Positions 55,621 through 64,000 of a DNA stretch of 64,000 nucleotides are shown here, in pieces. Position numbers and translations under genes: made by a program. The DNA lies in the NCBI RefSeq assembly GCF_019722725.1, contig NZ_CP077941.1, positions 3,472,001-3,536,000 on the forward strand, in the 5' to 3' direction. Numbering within the stretch: the stretch's first letter is position 1; each line of letters opens with the position of its first letter. The stretch is from Vreelandella profundi (GTDB lineage Bacteria > Pseudomonadota > Gammaproteobacteria > Pseudomonadales > Halomonadaceae). The notes beneath the pieces are model-generated. The model had not been told where the DNA came from. It did no database searches and saw nothing but the letters and a program-made list of their open reading frames with translations.

Positions 55621-56400
55621 ATGCAAGAAGAAACGCTTAATGAAGATAGCCGTGACTTTGTAACGGCCCTGGCGAGCGGCCTGGAGGTGATACGCACCTT
55701 TGATCACGAACATCCACGCATGACGTTAAGTGAAGTCGCGACGCGAACGGGGATGAATAGAGCAAAAGCGAGGCGTTTCTTACTGACATTGCATGCTCTT
55801 GGCTATGTGCGTAAGCAGCAGCGTTATTTTGAGCTCACGCCGCAGGTGTTACAACTTGGTTACGCATTTTTATCTGCCAATAACTACCAAGGCGTGATTC
55901 AACAATACCTGGAAGAAATCACCGATGAGACAGGAGAATCATCGTCACTAGCCGTTTTGGAAGGTAATGATGTGGTGTATGTGGCCCGCTCAGCGGCCAA
56001 ACATCGCCTGATGACCATTACGCTTTCTGTGGGCACGCGTCTACCGGCAGCCTATACGTCCATGGGGCGCACACTGCTGGCGCAGCTGAGTGATACGGAT
56101 CTTGAACTCTTTTTATCCACTGTTGAGCTACAGCCGCACACAGATAAAGCCATTACCAATATTGATCAACTACGAGATAAGATTCTAAACGCCCGCCAAC
56201 AAGGCTATGCCATCTCTGACCAAGAGCTAGACCCAGGGCTACGCTCCATAGCCGCCCCAGTATATGATGCTAAAAAGCATCTTTTGGGAGCTATCAACAT
56301 AAGTACCAATGCCGCCAGAGTCGACTTTAATACATTAGTGAATGTTTACTTACCTATCGTACGAAAAAAGGCTGCGCAAATTCAGCTGCACGTTAATTAG
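55621..56400 (+). CDS. IclR-family regulator of the PcaR/PcaU/PobR subgroup
   Basis: A 259-residue regulator. It has an N-terminal winged helix ([54 protein letters not shown]) and a C-terminal effector domain with [20 protein letters not shown] and [18 protein letters not shown], segments typical of beta-ketoadipate pathway regulators. It is the only IclR in the window. It may control the flanking cluster, itself, and possibly the pca genes 19 kb away, whose promoters carry related sites. The ribosome site is weak (CGGATAG). Its 3' end overlaps aroQ by 8 bp. Confidence 0.88.
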   Translation: MQEETLNEDSRDFVTALASGLEVIRTFDHEHPRMTLSEVATRTGMNRAKARRFLLTLHALGYVRKQQRYFELTPQVLQLGYAFLSANNYQGVIQQYLEEITDETGESSSLAVLEGNDVVYVARSAAKHRLMTITLSVGTRLPAAYTSMGRTLLAQLSDTDLELFLSTVELQPHTDKAITNIDQLRDKILNARQQGYAISDQELDPGLRSIAAPVYDAKKHLLGAINISTNAARVDFNTLVNVYLPIVRKKAAQIQLHVN

Positions 56401-56830
56401 CCATCACTGCTTCTAATGCAGCCCGGTACCCCTGAACGCCTAGCCCGGCAATTACCCCGTCTGCACGCAGTGAGATATAGGAATGATGCCGAAAGGCTTC
56501 GCGCTTATGGACGTTAGATAAATGCACCTCAATGACGTGGCCATCAAAAGCATTGAGCGCATCAAGGATGGCCACAGAGGTATGCGTATAGGCGGCGGGG
56601 TTGATGATAATCGCCTGAGTACCATCAAGGCGCGCGGCGTGAATAGCATCAATCAGCCCCCCTTCATGATTACTTTGTAAGCAGGTAATGTCCCAATCGG
56701 CCATTACCGCCTTCTCTCGTAGCATGTTATTCACATCATCTAATGTCTCAAACCCATAGATTTCTGGCTGGCGACTACCTAGCAAATTCAAATTTGGCCC
56801 ATGTAATACCAATACTTTTCCCTGACTCAT
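56393..56830 (-). CDS. aroQ: Type II 3-dehydroquinate dehydratase
   Basis: A 145-residue enzyme interconverting 3-dehydroquinate and 3-dehydroshikimate. The signature [19 protein letters not shown], the catalytic Tyr in that block, [21 protein letters not shown], the [14 protein letters not shown] block and [20 protein letters not shown] are intact. The ATG at 56830 has GGAAG upstream; a longer start at 56860 is unlikely. It can serve aromatic biosynthesis, or supply QuiC from quinate-derived dehydroquinate. It converges with and overlaps the IclR gene. Confidence 0.95.
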   Translation of the reverse strand: MSQGKVLVLHGPNLNLLGSRQPEIYGFETLDDVNNMLREKAVMADWDITCLQSNHEGGLIDAIHAARLDGTQAIIINPAAYTHTSVAILDALNAFDGHVIEVHLSNVHKREAFRHHSYISLRADGVIAGLGVQGYRAALEAVMAN

Positions 56831-56978
56831 TGCTTTCTTCCATACGGTGAAGTAACACATTATTTAGCCTAGCTATCTGTTCTATCACCTAACCTGCTAA
56901 TGGCGCTAGGCCATGCCTGCAGATAACCACATTAGGCGGCATACTAGCGCCTGACTCTGTTGATATAGGCATCGCTTC

Positions 56979-57833
56979 ATGACGCTTCCTCTCTACCTAG
57001 GCTTGCCCATGTGGGCCAATCATGACTGGCTGGGCAGTCTTTATCCGCGCCATGCGAAAACAGAGCTACTTAGCGATTATGCCGCGGTATTTTCCAGCGT
57101 TGAGGGTAACACCACGTTTTATAGCGGCACGCCCAAGCCTGCCATCATTGCCGCCTGGGCCCGCCAGGCGCCGCCCCACTTTCGCTTCTGTTTTAAACTA
57201 CCTGCCAGCGTGACCCATGATCAACGATTAATGCGCTTAGAGGATGCGTGGGCATTTTTAGCCGCACTTGAACCGCTTCACGACCGTATGGGACCTACGA
57301 TGGTGCAGCTGCCTCGGGATTTTGGCCCGCAAGAGCTGCCTCAGCTTGAAGCGCTGCTGGCTGACTGGCCTGCCCACTTGCCTTGCGCGGTGGAGGTACG
57401 CCACCCTGAGTTTTTCCACAAAGGCGCCGCTGAAAAAGCGCTTAACCGTCTGTTGATAACTTATTCAGCCAATCGGGTAATGCTCGACGTGCGCCCGGTC
57501 TTCTCTACCCCTGCCAATGGCCATCTGGGCTTGGCACATGCCCAGCAAGAAAAGCCGAAACTCCCACTTCACGTGCTTTCCACGGCAAATAATCCGGTGA
57601 TTCGGTTCATTGGCCATATTGACAAAACAATTAATAGTGACTACTTCACTGCCTGGATACCCCGCATAAAGCTGTGGATAAGTCAGGGGAAAACCCCTTT
57701 CTTATTTGTGCATACTGCTGACAATCGCGAGTCTCCTCACTTGGCCCGCTGGCTGTATAACGCATTAGGAGAAATAACGCCGCTACCTCCGCTTGCTCCT
57801 TTTGCTGGCGAGAAGCAAAGCCAGCTGTTTTAG
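56979..57833 (+). CDS. DUF72 domain protein
   Basis: A 284-residue protein of the DUF72 (YecE) family, TIM-barrel proteins of unknown function. It starts LYLGLPMWANHDWLGSLYP and contains YAAVFSSVEGNTTFYSGTP, FRFCFKLPASVTHD, MVQLPRDFGPQEL, AVEVRHPEFF and the C-terminal FLFVHTADNRESPHLARWL, all characteristic. It is divergent from aroQ with 148 bp between starts. Confidence 0.87.
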   Translation: MTLPLYLGLPMWANHDWLGSLYPRHAKTELLSDYAAVFSSVEGNTTFYSGTPKPAIIAAWARQAPPHFRFCFKLPASVTHDQRLMRLEDAWAFLAALEPLHDRMGPTMVQLPRDFGPQELPQLEALLADWPAHLPCAVEVRHPEFFHKGAAEKALNRLLITYSANRVMLDVRPVFSTPANGHLGLAHAQQEKPKLPLHVLSTANNPVIRFIGHIDKTINSDYFTAWIPRIKLWISQGKTPFLFVHTADNRESPHLARWLYNALGEITPLPPLAPFAGEKQSQLF

Positions 57834-57893
57834 GGCACCTTTTTAGGTCAGCTAACTGGCATGCTGGCTATTGATCAGATAAATTGCGCTTAC

Positions 57894-57933
57894 TTTCGGA
57901 AAATAACGCTGGGAATGGCTCAATTTTCCGAAA
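57894..57933. repeat. Long spaced inverted repeat upstream of the NSS transporter
   Basis: Perfect 11-bp arms TTTCGGAAAAT (57894-57904) and ATTTTCCGAAA (57923-57933) around an 18-nt spacer. It ends 69 bp before the transporter start and 60 bp after the DUF72 stop. No T-run follows, so a regulator binding as two half-sites or a DNA-looping site is as likely as a terminator. Confidence 0.6.
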
Positions 57934-58002
57934 ACTAGCGCGCAGCGCAGACTTACTGCTTACCTTCAGTACTTACACAACAATCGACTTAATAGGTGAT
58001 GT

Positions 58003-59346
58003 ATGGCGAAACTTGCACATGCACAATGGTCATCTCGTATGGGCTTTGTGCTGGCTGCCGCAGGATCGGCGGTAGGCCTGGGAAACATCTGGCGTTTCTC
58101 GTATATGACGGGCGAAAGCGGCGGCGCGGCGTTCGTATTGGTGTATCTAGCGTGTGTTGCGTTAGTGGGCCTGCCGATTCTAGTGGCGGAATGGATGATT
58201 GGCCGGCGCGGCCAAAAAAATCCCATCAATACCATGGCTGATTTAGCGAAACAGAACGGCAAATCACCCGCATGGGCATTAATAGGCGCCAGCGGTGTAT
58301 TAGCCGCTTTTTTGATCCTGTCGTTTTACAGCGTCATCGGCGGCTGGTCGTTGAACTACACGCTAGGTTCGATCATTGGCACCTTTAATGGCCAGGACGC
58401 CGACAGTATTAGCGAGCTGTTTGGAGGCATGCTAGCCAGCCCGACTACGCTACTGCTTTGGCACTCTGCCTTTATGATATTAGTCGTTGGGATTGTAGCC
58501 CGCGGGGTGACGAAAGGATTGGAGAGCGCGGCTCGCCTAATGATGCCAGCGCTTATTGTGCTGATGCTGATACTGGTGGGCTACGGCGTGGCAAGCGGCT
58601 ATTTTGGCGAGGCACTGGCCTTTATGTTCCGGCCTGACTGGAGCGCGCTAACGGGCGGTGTCGTGCTAGCCGCGATGGGGCAAGCGTTCTTTACCCTGTC
58701 GCTAGGCATGGGGATTATGATGGCTTACGGCTCCTACCTGGGTGAAGACGTTAACCTGATCAGCACCGCGCGTACGGTCATCATTCTGGATACCGCTATC
58801 GCTCTGCTGGCGGGATTAGCCATCTTCCCCATCGTCTTTGCCAATGGCTTAGGCGCAGGCGAAGGCCCCGGCTTAATCTTTGTCACGCTGCCACTGGCAT
58901 TTGGCAATATGGCAGGCGGCACGATCTTAGGCCTGATGTTCTTCCTGCTATTAACCTTTGCTGCGCTTACCTCGGCGATTTCACTGCTTGAACCGGCCGT
59001 TGAAATGCTTGAAGAGCGCACCTCGCTTTCTCGCGTAATGGCGACATTGGTAAGCGGTATTGCGGTTTGGCTGCTGGGTGTCGCGGCGCTGCTGTCATTC
59101 AATGTGTGGTCCGACGTGCTGTTGTTTGGCCTCAACATTTTTGACTTCCTGGATACCTTTACCAGCAAGGTATTGCTGCCGCTGACCGGCCTCGGCGCCA
59201 TTGTGTTTGTCGCATGGTGCTTTAAACGCGAAAGCGTAGAGGCCGAACTTGGGCTGTCAGCCACCGGCATCAGCGTGTGGAACATCATCGCGCGCTATGT
59301 AGCGCCCGCAGGCGTCGTTATTGTCTTCGTGACAGGGCTTATTTAA
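58003..59346 (+). CDS. Sodium-dependent transporter of the NSS (LeuT/SNF) family
   Basis: A 447-residue symporter with about 11 helices. The family start is exact: SRMGFVLAAAGSAVGLGNIWRF read in parts (MGFVLAAAGSAVGLGNIW, RFSYMTGESGGAAFVLVYL), and TM6/TM8 regions (GQAFFTLSLGMGIMMAYGSYL; FLLLTFAALTSAISLLEP) are conserved. LeuT relatives move amino acids or tryptamine-like amines with sodium. Substrate unknown. Ribosome site weak (AATAGGTG). Confidence 0.9.
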   Translation: MAKLAHAQWSSRMGFVLAAAGSAVGLGNIWRFSYMTGESGGAAFVLVYLACVALVGLPILVAEWMIGRRGQKNPINTMADLAKQNGKSPAWALIGASGVLAAFLILSFYSVIGGWSLNYTLGSIIGTFNGQDADSISELFGGMLASPTTLLLWHSAFMILVVGIVARGVTKGLESAARLMMPALIVLMLILVGYGVASGYFGEALAFMFRPDWSALTGGVVLAAMGQAFFTLSLGMGIMMAYGSYLGEDVNLISTARTVIILDTAIALLAGLAIFPIVFANGLGAGEGPGLIFVTLPLAFGNMAGGTILGLMFFLLLTFAALTSAISLLEPAVEMLEERTSLSRVMATLVSGIAVWLLGVAALLSFNVWSDVLLFGLNIFDFLDTFTSKVLLPLTGLGAIVFVAWCFKRESVEAELGLSATGISVWNIIARYVAPAGVVIVFVTGLI

Positions 59347-59376
59347 GCCGCCACCGCCCCGAGGCTTACTCTAGCC

Positions 59377-59592
59377 TCAGTGCAATTCGCTCTCTTGCCG
59401 TTCTTCATCGGGCAAGGGGGCGATATCCCGCGATAATTTCTGAAACTCACGATGCAGCTCAATACCACGCCGCGCTCTTAGGCTGCGCTGGGCAGCGCTT
59501 CGCTGACGCTGAGCATGCTCATCCACTTGCATACTCATTAAAATATCAAGCAGCTCGCTTTTAACCGAGGTGATGCGTTCGACGTTTCTCAT
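59377..59592 (-). CDS. Small hypothetical protein
   Basis: A 71-residue, highly charged and predicted all-helical protein without signal peptide or membrane segment; the Arg-rich centre (QRQRSAAQRSLRARRGIEL) stands out. I do not recognise the family. It is probably real because GGAGGAACG lies at the correct distance before the ATG and the frame does not overlap another gene. It converges with the NSS-transporter gene. Confidence 0.6.
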   Translation of the reverse strand: MRNVERITSVKSELLDILMSMQVDEHAQRQRSAAQRSLRARRGIELHREFQKLSRDIAPLPDEERQESELH

Positions 59593-59941
59593 AATCGACG
59601 TTCCTCCAGGTGAATATGCTCTCGTTCACCTGCACCTATGGCGAGTGCCTTTCTTCACACAATCGCCAAGACGATGCAGTGCAGCACTTCACTTCTTACT
59701 ATAACCTACTTGACAAAATGATGACTGATCGTAAAAAAACTGCCTAACGGATATTAAACGCTAGCCTCTATGTCGCTTTCCTTCCCCGTTTGAGCTATCC
59801 GTCAGGCATACTGTGGCAAAGGCTTAACGCCGCACGAATCTAAAGCTGCAAACGCAGCGCAGTGCATATTGGTGGTCAACGCATCTGGATAACCCAGTCT
59901 TGCTGAGCCTCCCAGTATGCCGGAGAGCCAAGGAGCTGAAT
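59593..59941. promoter_or_regulatory. Intergenic region before the HexR-like gene
   Basis: These 349 bp separate the divergent small hypothetical gene and the RpiR-type regulator. A consensus -35 TTGACA (59710-59715) with a weak TAAAAA 16 bp on (59732-59737) is the best plus-strand promoter candidate. I see no RNA gene, repeat or further ORF. Confidence 0.35.
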
Positions 59942-60796
59942 GTGAGTCGCGCCCTGTTCGATGAGATGAGACGCCGCATGGAGCACTTTCGCCGCTCCGA
60001 GCAGAAAGTGGCGCGGTTTGTACTGCGCAACCCAGAAGAGGTTATCCACATGCGTATTGTGGATTTAGCCACCGAAGCGAAGGTCAGCGAACCCACCGTG
60101 GTGCGCTTTTGCCGGGCGCTAGGCTGCAACGGCTTTCAGGATTTCAAGCTGCAGATGGCGCAAATGCTGGCCAGCGGTAGCCAGTTCGCGCAATTCTCGA
60201 TGAATGACAGCGATTCAGTCGCTGAGTTTTCGCACAGCATCTTTGATTCAACCGTGGGCACACTGCTGTCAGTCCGCGACCGCTTGGATAACGAGGCCCT
60301 CGGCCGCGCCGTTAATGCCTTAGCCATGGCCAACCGGGTGGAGTTTTACGGCTTTGGTGCCTCTGGCGCGGTAGCGTTTGATGCCCAGCACAAGTTTTTC
60401 CGCCTGCAAATTTCGACCTCTGCCTACGCCGACCCGCACATGCAGAACATGTCCGCGGTAACGTTGAACGATGGCGATGTCGTCGTGGCGATTTCACAGA
60501 CAGGGCGAACCAAGGCGTTAGTCGCCAGCGTTCGTCTGGCTCGCGAAGCGGGCGCCACGGTAATTGGCCTGTGCCCTAGCGGCTCGCCGCTGGCTGAGGA
60601 AGTTAGCCTGCCGCTGTATATCGATGTTCACGAGGACACCGAGATCTACACGCCGCTTAGCTCTCGCATTGCCCACCTGGTGTTAATCGACGTTCTCGCC
60701 GTGGGCGTCGCCAAAACACGTGGCCCGAAACTTGCCGAACAGCTCAAAGCCGTCAAGAAGAGTCTCAACACTCTGCGCTTTCCAGAAGAGTCTTGA
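59942..60796 (+). CDS. hexR: MurR/RpiR-family regulator, HexR-like
   Basis: A 284-residue regulator with an N-terminal RpiR helix-turn-helix (MRRRMEHFRRSEQKVARFVL, LATEAKVSEPTVVRFCRALG) and a C-terminal SIS sugar-phosphate domain (FGFGASGAVAFDAQHKF, like YGFGASGAVA; VAISQTGRTKALV). This is the HexR layout; HexR senses 2-keto-3-deoxy-6-phosphogluconate and represses Entner-Doudoroff and related genes. The start is GTG at 59942 with AAGGAG; a longer ATG frame from 59900 is unlikely. No sugar genes adjoin, so the name rests on sequence alone. Confidence 0.8.
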   Translation: MSRALFDEMRRRMEHFRRSEQKVARFVLRNPEEVIHMRIVDLATEAKVSEPTVVRFCRALGCNGFQDFKLQMAQMLASGSQFAQFSMNDSDSVAEFSHSIFDSTVGTLLSVRDRLDNEALGRAVNALAMANRVEFYGFGASGAVAFDAQHKFFRLQISTSAYADPHMQNMSAVTLNDGDVVVAISQTGRTKALVASVRLAREAGATVIGLCPSGSPLAEEVSLPLYIDVHEDTEIYTPLSSRIAHLVLIDVLAVGVAKTRGPKLAEQLKAVKKSLNTLRFPEES

Positions 60797-60821
60797 GGCT
60801 TAAAAGAAACTAAGCCGCCAT

Positions 60822-60841
60822 CACTGTATACACAGCCAGTG
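60822..60841. promoter_or_regulatory. LexA (SOS) box upstream of uvrD
   Basis: CTGTATACACAGCCAG (60824-60839) fits the gammaproteobacterial LexA pattern CTG-N10-CAG with the flanking A and T of the full consensus. It lies 53 bp before uvrD, a known SOS gene in E. coli. Confidence 0.75.
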
Positions 60842-60892
60842 GGTAGGCTGTGCTAAACTGGCCGCCTATTTTTTTATCCGGCAGCGGCTACT

Positions 60893-63091
60893 ATGGACGA
60901 CGTCACGGCGATTCTCGATCAGCTCAACTCCGCCCAGCGCGAAGCAGTGAGCGCTACTCAAGGCAACCTGCTGGTACTCGCGGGGGCAGGCTCCGGGAAA
61001 ACCCGCGTGCTGGTGCACCGCATCGCCTGGTTAATGCAGGCCGAAGGGCTTTCGCCCTACGCGCTGTTAGCAGTGACGTTTACCAATAAAGCCGCTAAAG
61101 AGATGCGCACGCGCCTTGAGGCGCTGCAAGGCATTTCGCTGCGCCATGTGTGGGTCGGCACCTTCCACTCTATCGCCCACCGTCTGCTGCGCACCCACTG
61201 GCAGGACGCCAAGCTTCCGCAACACTTTCAAATCATCGACTCTGACGATCAGCTGCGCCTGGTTAAGCGGCTGTTGAAAGATTATTCGGTCGACGTCGAG
61301 CGCTATCCGCCTCGCCAAGTGCAGCATTTTATTTCCGGCTGCAAAGAGGAAGGCCTGCGCCCCCATCAGGTTAATGTCGATGGCGATGCCTATATGGGGC
61401 AAATGGTCGAGCTTTATGAGCGCTATCAGCTAACCTGCGAGCGCGGTGGCCTGGTCGATTTCGGTGAGCTGCTGCTGCGAAGCCTGGAGCTATTGCGCGA
61501 TAACCCGGCGCTGTTAAACCATTACCAGGAGCGCTTTGGCCACGTATTGGTAGATGAGTTTCAGGATACCAATACCCTGCAATACGCCTGGCTAAAACTA
61601 CTCACCGGTATGAAAACACCAATGACCGCCGTCGGTGATGACGACCAGTCAATTTACGGCTGGCGCGGCGCCAAAGTAGAAAATATCAGCCGCTTTGAGA
61701 ATGAGTTTCCGCAAACCCATACCGTGCGTCTTGAGCAGAACTATCGCTCCACCAGCGCGATTCTAGAAGCCGCCAACACGCTGATCAGCAACAATAGCGA
61801 ACGGATGGGTAAAAATCTGTGGACCGATGGCATTGAAGGCGAGCCCATATCGATCTACGCCGGTTTTAACGATCTGGAAGAAGCCCGCTATATCGTCGAC
61901 ACCATCAAAGAAAAAGTCGACGAAGGCTTTAATCGTCGCGACATCGCGATTCTGTACCGCTCCAACGCCCAGTCGCGGCTGCTCGAAGAAACGCTGATTC
62001 GCCAAGGCATGCCGTACCGTATTTACGGCGGCCATCGCTTTTACGAGCGTCTTGAAATCAAAAACGCCCTGGCTTACCTGCGCCTGATGCTCAACCGTGA
62101 TGACGATGCATCACTAGAGCGCGTGATCAATGTGCCTACTCGCGGCATTGGCACACGCACCGTTGAGATTGTTCGCCTGCGCGCTCGTGAACAAAGCGTT
62201 CCGCTGTGGCAAGCACTGCACGATGCAATAAATGATGGTTCGCTAAAAGGCCGCGCGGCCAATGCGGTGCAAATCTTCACCAACCTGATTGAGCAGCTCG
62301 ACAACGATGTCTCTGGCATGGCGCTGCACGAAATTATCGACCATGTGACGGTTCATACCGGCTTGATTGAGCATCACAAAAGCGAGCGCGGTGAGAAAGG
62401 CCAAGCCCGAGTAGAGAACTTGGAGGAGCTGGTCACCGCTGCCCGCGCCTTTACCCAGGGCGACGTTTTTGAAGCGCCCGAAGCGGGGGAAGGCATGGCG
62501 GCGCTGGAAGCCTTTCTTTCAGAAGCGGCCCTCAATGCCGGTGACCACGAAGCCGAAGAATTTGAGGACAGCGTGCAGCTAATGACGCTGCACTCCGCCA
62601 AAGGCCTCGAATTCCCCGTGGTGTTCATTGCCGGTGTCGAGGAAGGCCTGTTCCCGCACAAAATGTCGCTTGAAGAGCCGGGCAGGCTCGAAGAGGAACG
62701 CAGACTATGCTACGTCGGCGTCACTCGCGCTATGCAGAAGCTCTACCTGACCCACGCTGAAACTCGTCGCCTGCACGGCAAAGAGGTCTTTCCACGCCCC
62801 TCGCGCTTCTTGCGCGAACTGCCTCCACACCTGCTCGAAGAAGTACGCCTACGCGGACACATTTCACGCCCGGTCACGGCATCCCGCACCTCCTTTGCTC
62901 AGCAAAGTATCGAAAGCAGCGGCGATATTCCCAGCCTGCACGTCGGCCAGGGAGTTGAGCACCCCGTCTTTGGCGAAGGGGTGATTTTAAATGCGGAAGG
63001 CGAAGGTGCCCGCGCCCGTGTGCAGGTCAGCTTTGACGGTGAAGGCGTTAAGTGGCTGGTGCTTGGGTTTGCCAAGCTAACCCCGCTTTAA
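60893..63091 (+). CDS. uvrD: DNA helicase II UvrD
   Basis: A 732-residue superfamily 1A helicase for nucleotide excision and mismatch repair. Motifs in order: Q motif and LNSAQREAVSA, Walker A VLAGAGSGKTRVL, Ia TFTNKAAKEM, II VLVDEFQDTN, III VGDDDQSIYGWRGA, IV RLEQNYRSTSAILEA, V TLHSAKGLEFPVVFI, VI EERRLCYVGVTRAM. The C-terminal ~50 residues (VGQGVEHPVFGEGVILNAEG) are the Tudor-like RNA-polymerase-binding tail. Normal length for UvrD. It is alone in its unit, behind a LexA box. Confidence 0.96.
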   Translation: MDDVTAILDQLNSAQREAVSATQGNLLVLAGAGSGKTRVLVHRIAWLMQAEGLSPYALLAVTFTNKAAKEMRTRLEALQGISLRHVWVGTFHSIAHRLLRTHWQDAKLPQHFQIIDSDDQLRLVKRLLKDYSVDVERYPPRQVQHFISGCKEEGLRPHQVNVDGDAYMGQMVELYERYQLTCERGGLVDFGELLLRSLELLRDNPALLNHYQERFGHVLVDEFQDTNTLQYAWLKLLTGMKTPMTAVGDDDQSIYGWRGAKVENISRFENEFPQTHTVRLEQNYRSTSAILEAANTLISNNSERMGKNLWTDGIEGEPISIYAGFNDLEEARYIVDTIKEKVDEGFNRRDIAILYRSNAQSRLLEETLIRQGMPYRIYGGHRFYERLEIKNALAYLRLMLNRDDDASLERVINVPTRGIGTRTVEIVRLRAREQSVPLWQALHDAINDGSLKGRAANAVQIFTNLIEQLDNDVSGMALHEIIDHVTVHTGLIEHHKSERGEKGQARVENLEELVTAARAFTQGDVFEAPEAGEGMAALEAFLSEAALNAGDHEAEEFEDSVQLMTLHSAKGLEFPVVFIAGVEEGLFPHKMSLEEPGRLEEERRLCYVGVTRAMQKLYLTHAETRRLHGKEVFPRPSRFLRELPPHLLEEVRLRGHISRPVTASRTSFAQQSIESSGDIPSLHVGQGVEHPVFGEGVILNAEGEGARARVQVSFDGEGVKWLVLGFAKLTPL

Positions 63092-63222
63092 ACGGTTAAC
63101 GACTTAGCGTTGCACTCAATGGCTTGCCGATTAAAACCCGCTTAGCGCATACTGGCGGACGGACACTGCGCGCGCCTGCGTGCTGACAAAAAAATCATAT
63201 AATTTCCGGAGACTTACCCGCC

Positions 63223-64000
63223 ATGCAACGCCGTAACTTTCTCAAGACCGTCGGCTTAGGTGCTGCCGGTGTCGCTGCTGCCCCCTTTGTAACCACTGCT
63301 AGCGCACGCGCTCAAGAAACCTACACCTGGGACATGGTCACCTCCTGGCCAAAAAACTTTCCTGCTTTGGGCACCGGCGCGAACGATTTCGCACGTCGCG
63401 TTGAACAGCTGTCCAATGGCCGCATGCAGATCCGCGTTCACGGCGCAGGCGAACTAGTGCCCGCGCTGGAAGTGTTTGATGCCGTCTCTGCGGGCACCGC
63501 TGAAATGGGTCACTCTGCCTCTTACTACTGGCGCGGAAAAGTGGCGGCTTCGCAGTTCTTTACGGCCGTGCCGTTTGGTATGACGACCACTGAAATGAAC
63601 GCCTGGCTTTATCACGGCGGCGGTCAAGAGCTGTGGGATGAAATCTATGGCAAGCACAATCTTAAACCGTTCCCAGTAGGCAATACGGGAGCGCAGATGG
63701 CCGGTTGGTTCAAAAAAGAAATCAACTCGCTGGCAGACATGCAGGGGCTGAAGTTACGCCTGCCAGGCCTTGCGGGTGAGGCCATGAATGCCATTGGCGT
63801 CAGCACCGTTAACATGCCCGGCTCCGAGATTTTCACCTCGCTGCAAACCGGCGTGCTGGATGCCGCTGACTGGGTGGGGCCATACAACGATATGGCATTT
63901 GGCTTGCACCAAGTCGCGGACTACTACTACACCTCGGTGTGGAACGAGCCGACGGCAGTTCTGGAAGGCACGGTCAATCTGGATGCGTGGAATGCGCTGC
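63223..64000 (+). CDS. Tat-exported TRAP substrate-binding protein (C-terminus outside window)
   Basis: The first 259 residues of a DctP-family binding protein of the mannitol/chloroaromatic/2-oxoacid (TakP-like) subfamily. It starts with a twin-arginine signal MQRRNFLKTVGLGAAG and processing near SARAQ, then TYTWDMVTSWPKNFPALGTG. The ligand Arg is in MQGLKLRLPGLAGEAMN, and SLQTGVLDAADWVGPYND is typical of the subfamily. Relatives bind 2-oxoacids or lactate. Permease genes may follow beyond the window; otherwise the orphan permeases at 9228-11191, of the matching subfamily, are the likely partners. Confidence 0.9.
   Translation, partial: MQRRNFLKTVGLGAAGVAAAPFVTTASARAQETYTWDMVTSWPKNFPALGTGANDFARRVEQLSNGRMQIRVHGAGELVPALEVFDAVSAGTAEMGHSASYYWRGKVAASQFFTAVPFGMTTTEMNAWLYHGGGQELWDEIYGKHNLKPFPVGNTGAQMAGWFKKEINSLADMQGLKLRLPGLAGEAMNAIGVSTVNMPGSEIFTSLQTGVLDAADWVGPYNDMAFGLHQVADYYYTSVWNEPTAVLEGTVNLDAWNAL

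Overview
The window is a contiguous piece of a chromosome from a moderately halophilic gammaproteobacterium, most probably Halomonadaceae (Halomonas/Vreelandella). The strongest evidence is a teaABCD ectoine-uptake operon whose binding protein closely resembles Halomonas elongata TeaA. The high density of TRAP, NSS and TTT secondary transporters and the Pseudomonas-like gene orders (argH/hemCDXY; engB-cytochrome-dsbA-nuclease; pobA/pobR) fit this. I saw no rRNA, tRNA, insertion sequence, prophage or CRISPR array.

Region 1 (1-16 kb) is mostly housekeeping. It holds a truncated FKBP isomerase, teaABCD, a TIGR02444 protein divergent from a YheS-type ABC-F ATPase, dtd, a chalcone-isomerase-like protein, a TRAP permease pair without a binding protein that runs into thiD, an EEP-family phosphatase/nuclease, dsbA, a dihaem cytochrome c4 and engB. 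Region 2 (14.4-25.2 kb) contains the minus-strand operon argH-lptM-lysA-dapF-DUF484-xerC-HAD, with hemCDXY divergent from it, followed by mscL.

Region 3 (25.9-45 kb) is an almost complete route for plant-derived aromatics. PobA (regulated by the AraC-type PobR) converts 4-hydroxybenzoate to protocatechuate. A shikimate module (TRAP importer, AroE-type dehydrogenase, two-domain QuiC dehydratase, TetR regulator) also delivers protocatechuate. PcaHG, PcaB, the PcaD-PcaC fusion (PcaL), PcaIJ and PcaF then carry it to succinyl-CoA and acetyl-CoA. A second TRAP system between pobR and pcaG probably imports the aromatic acid; its upstream region shares a 40-bp element with the pobA-pobR intergenic region.

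Region 4 (45-56.8 kb) is the least understood part: a putative catabolic cluster with two divergent transport/enzyme arms (cyclase-family hydrolase, 3-hydroxyacyl-CoA dehydrogenase, AtoE-like permease, YciI protein, muconolactone-isomerase-like protein, SDR, CoA transferase, TctABC) and a PcaR-like IclR regulator. Related palindromes (GTnCGC-N3-GCGnAC) lie at both arm promoters and at the IclR gene; the two at the arms are the same exact 17-mer. This suggests one regulon for a substrate that cannot be named from sequence. Region 5 (56.9-64 kb) holds a DUF72 protein, an NSS transporter, a HexR-like regulator, uvrD behind a good LexA box, and a Tat-exported TRAP binding protein cut by the window end.

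A recurring feature is a strong hairpin between a solute-binding-protein gene and its permease genes. It occurs in three unrelated transport operons (tea, tct, shikimate TRAP) and probably lets the binding protein be made in excess.
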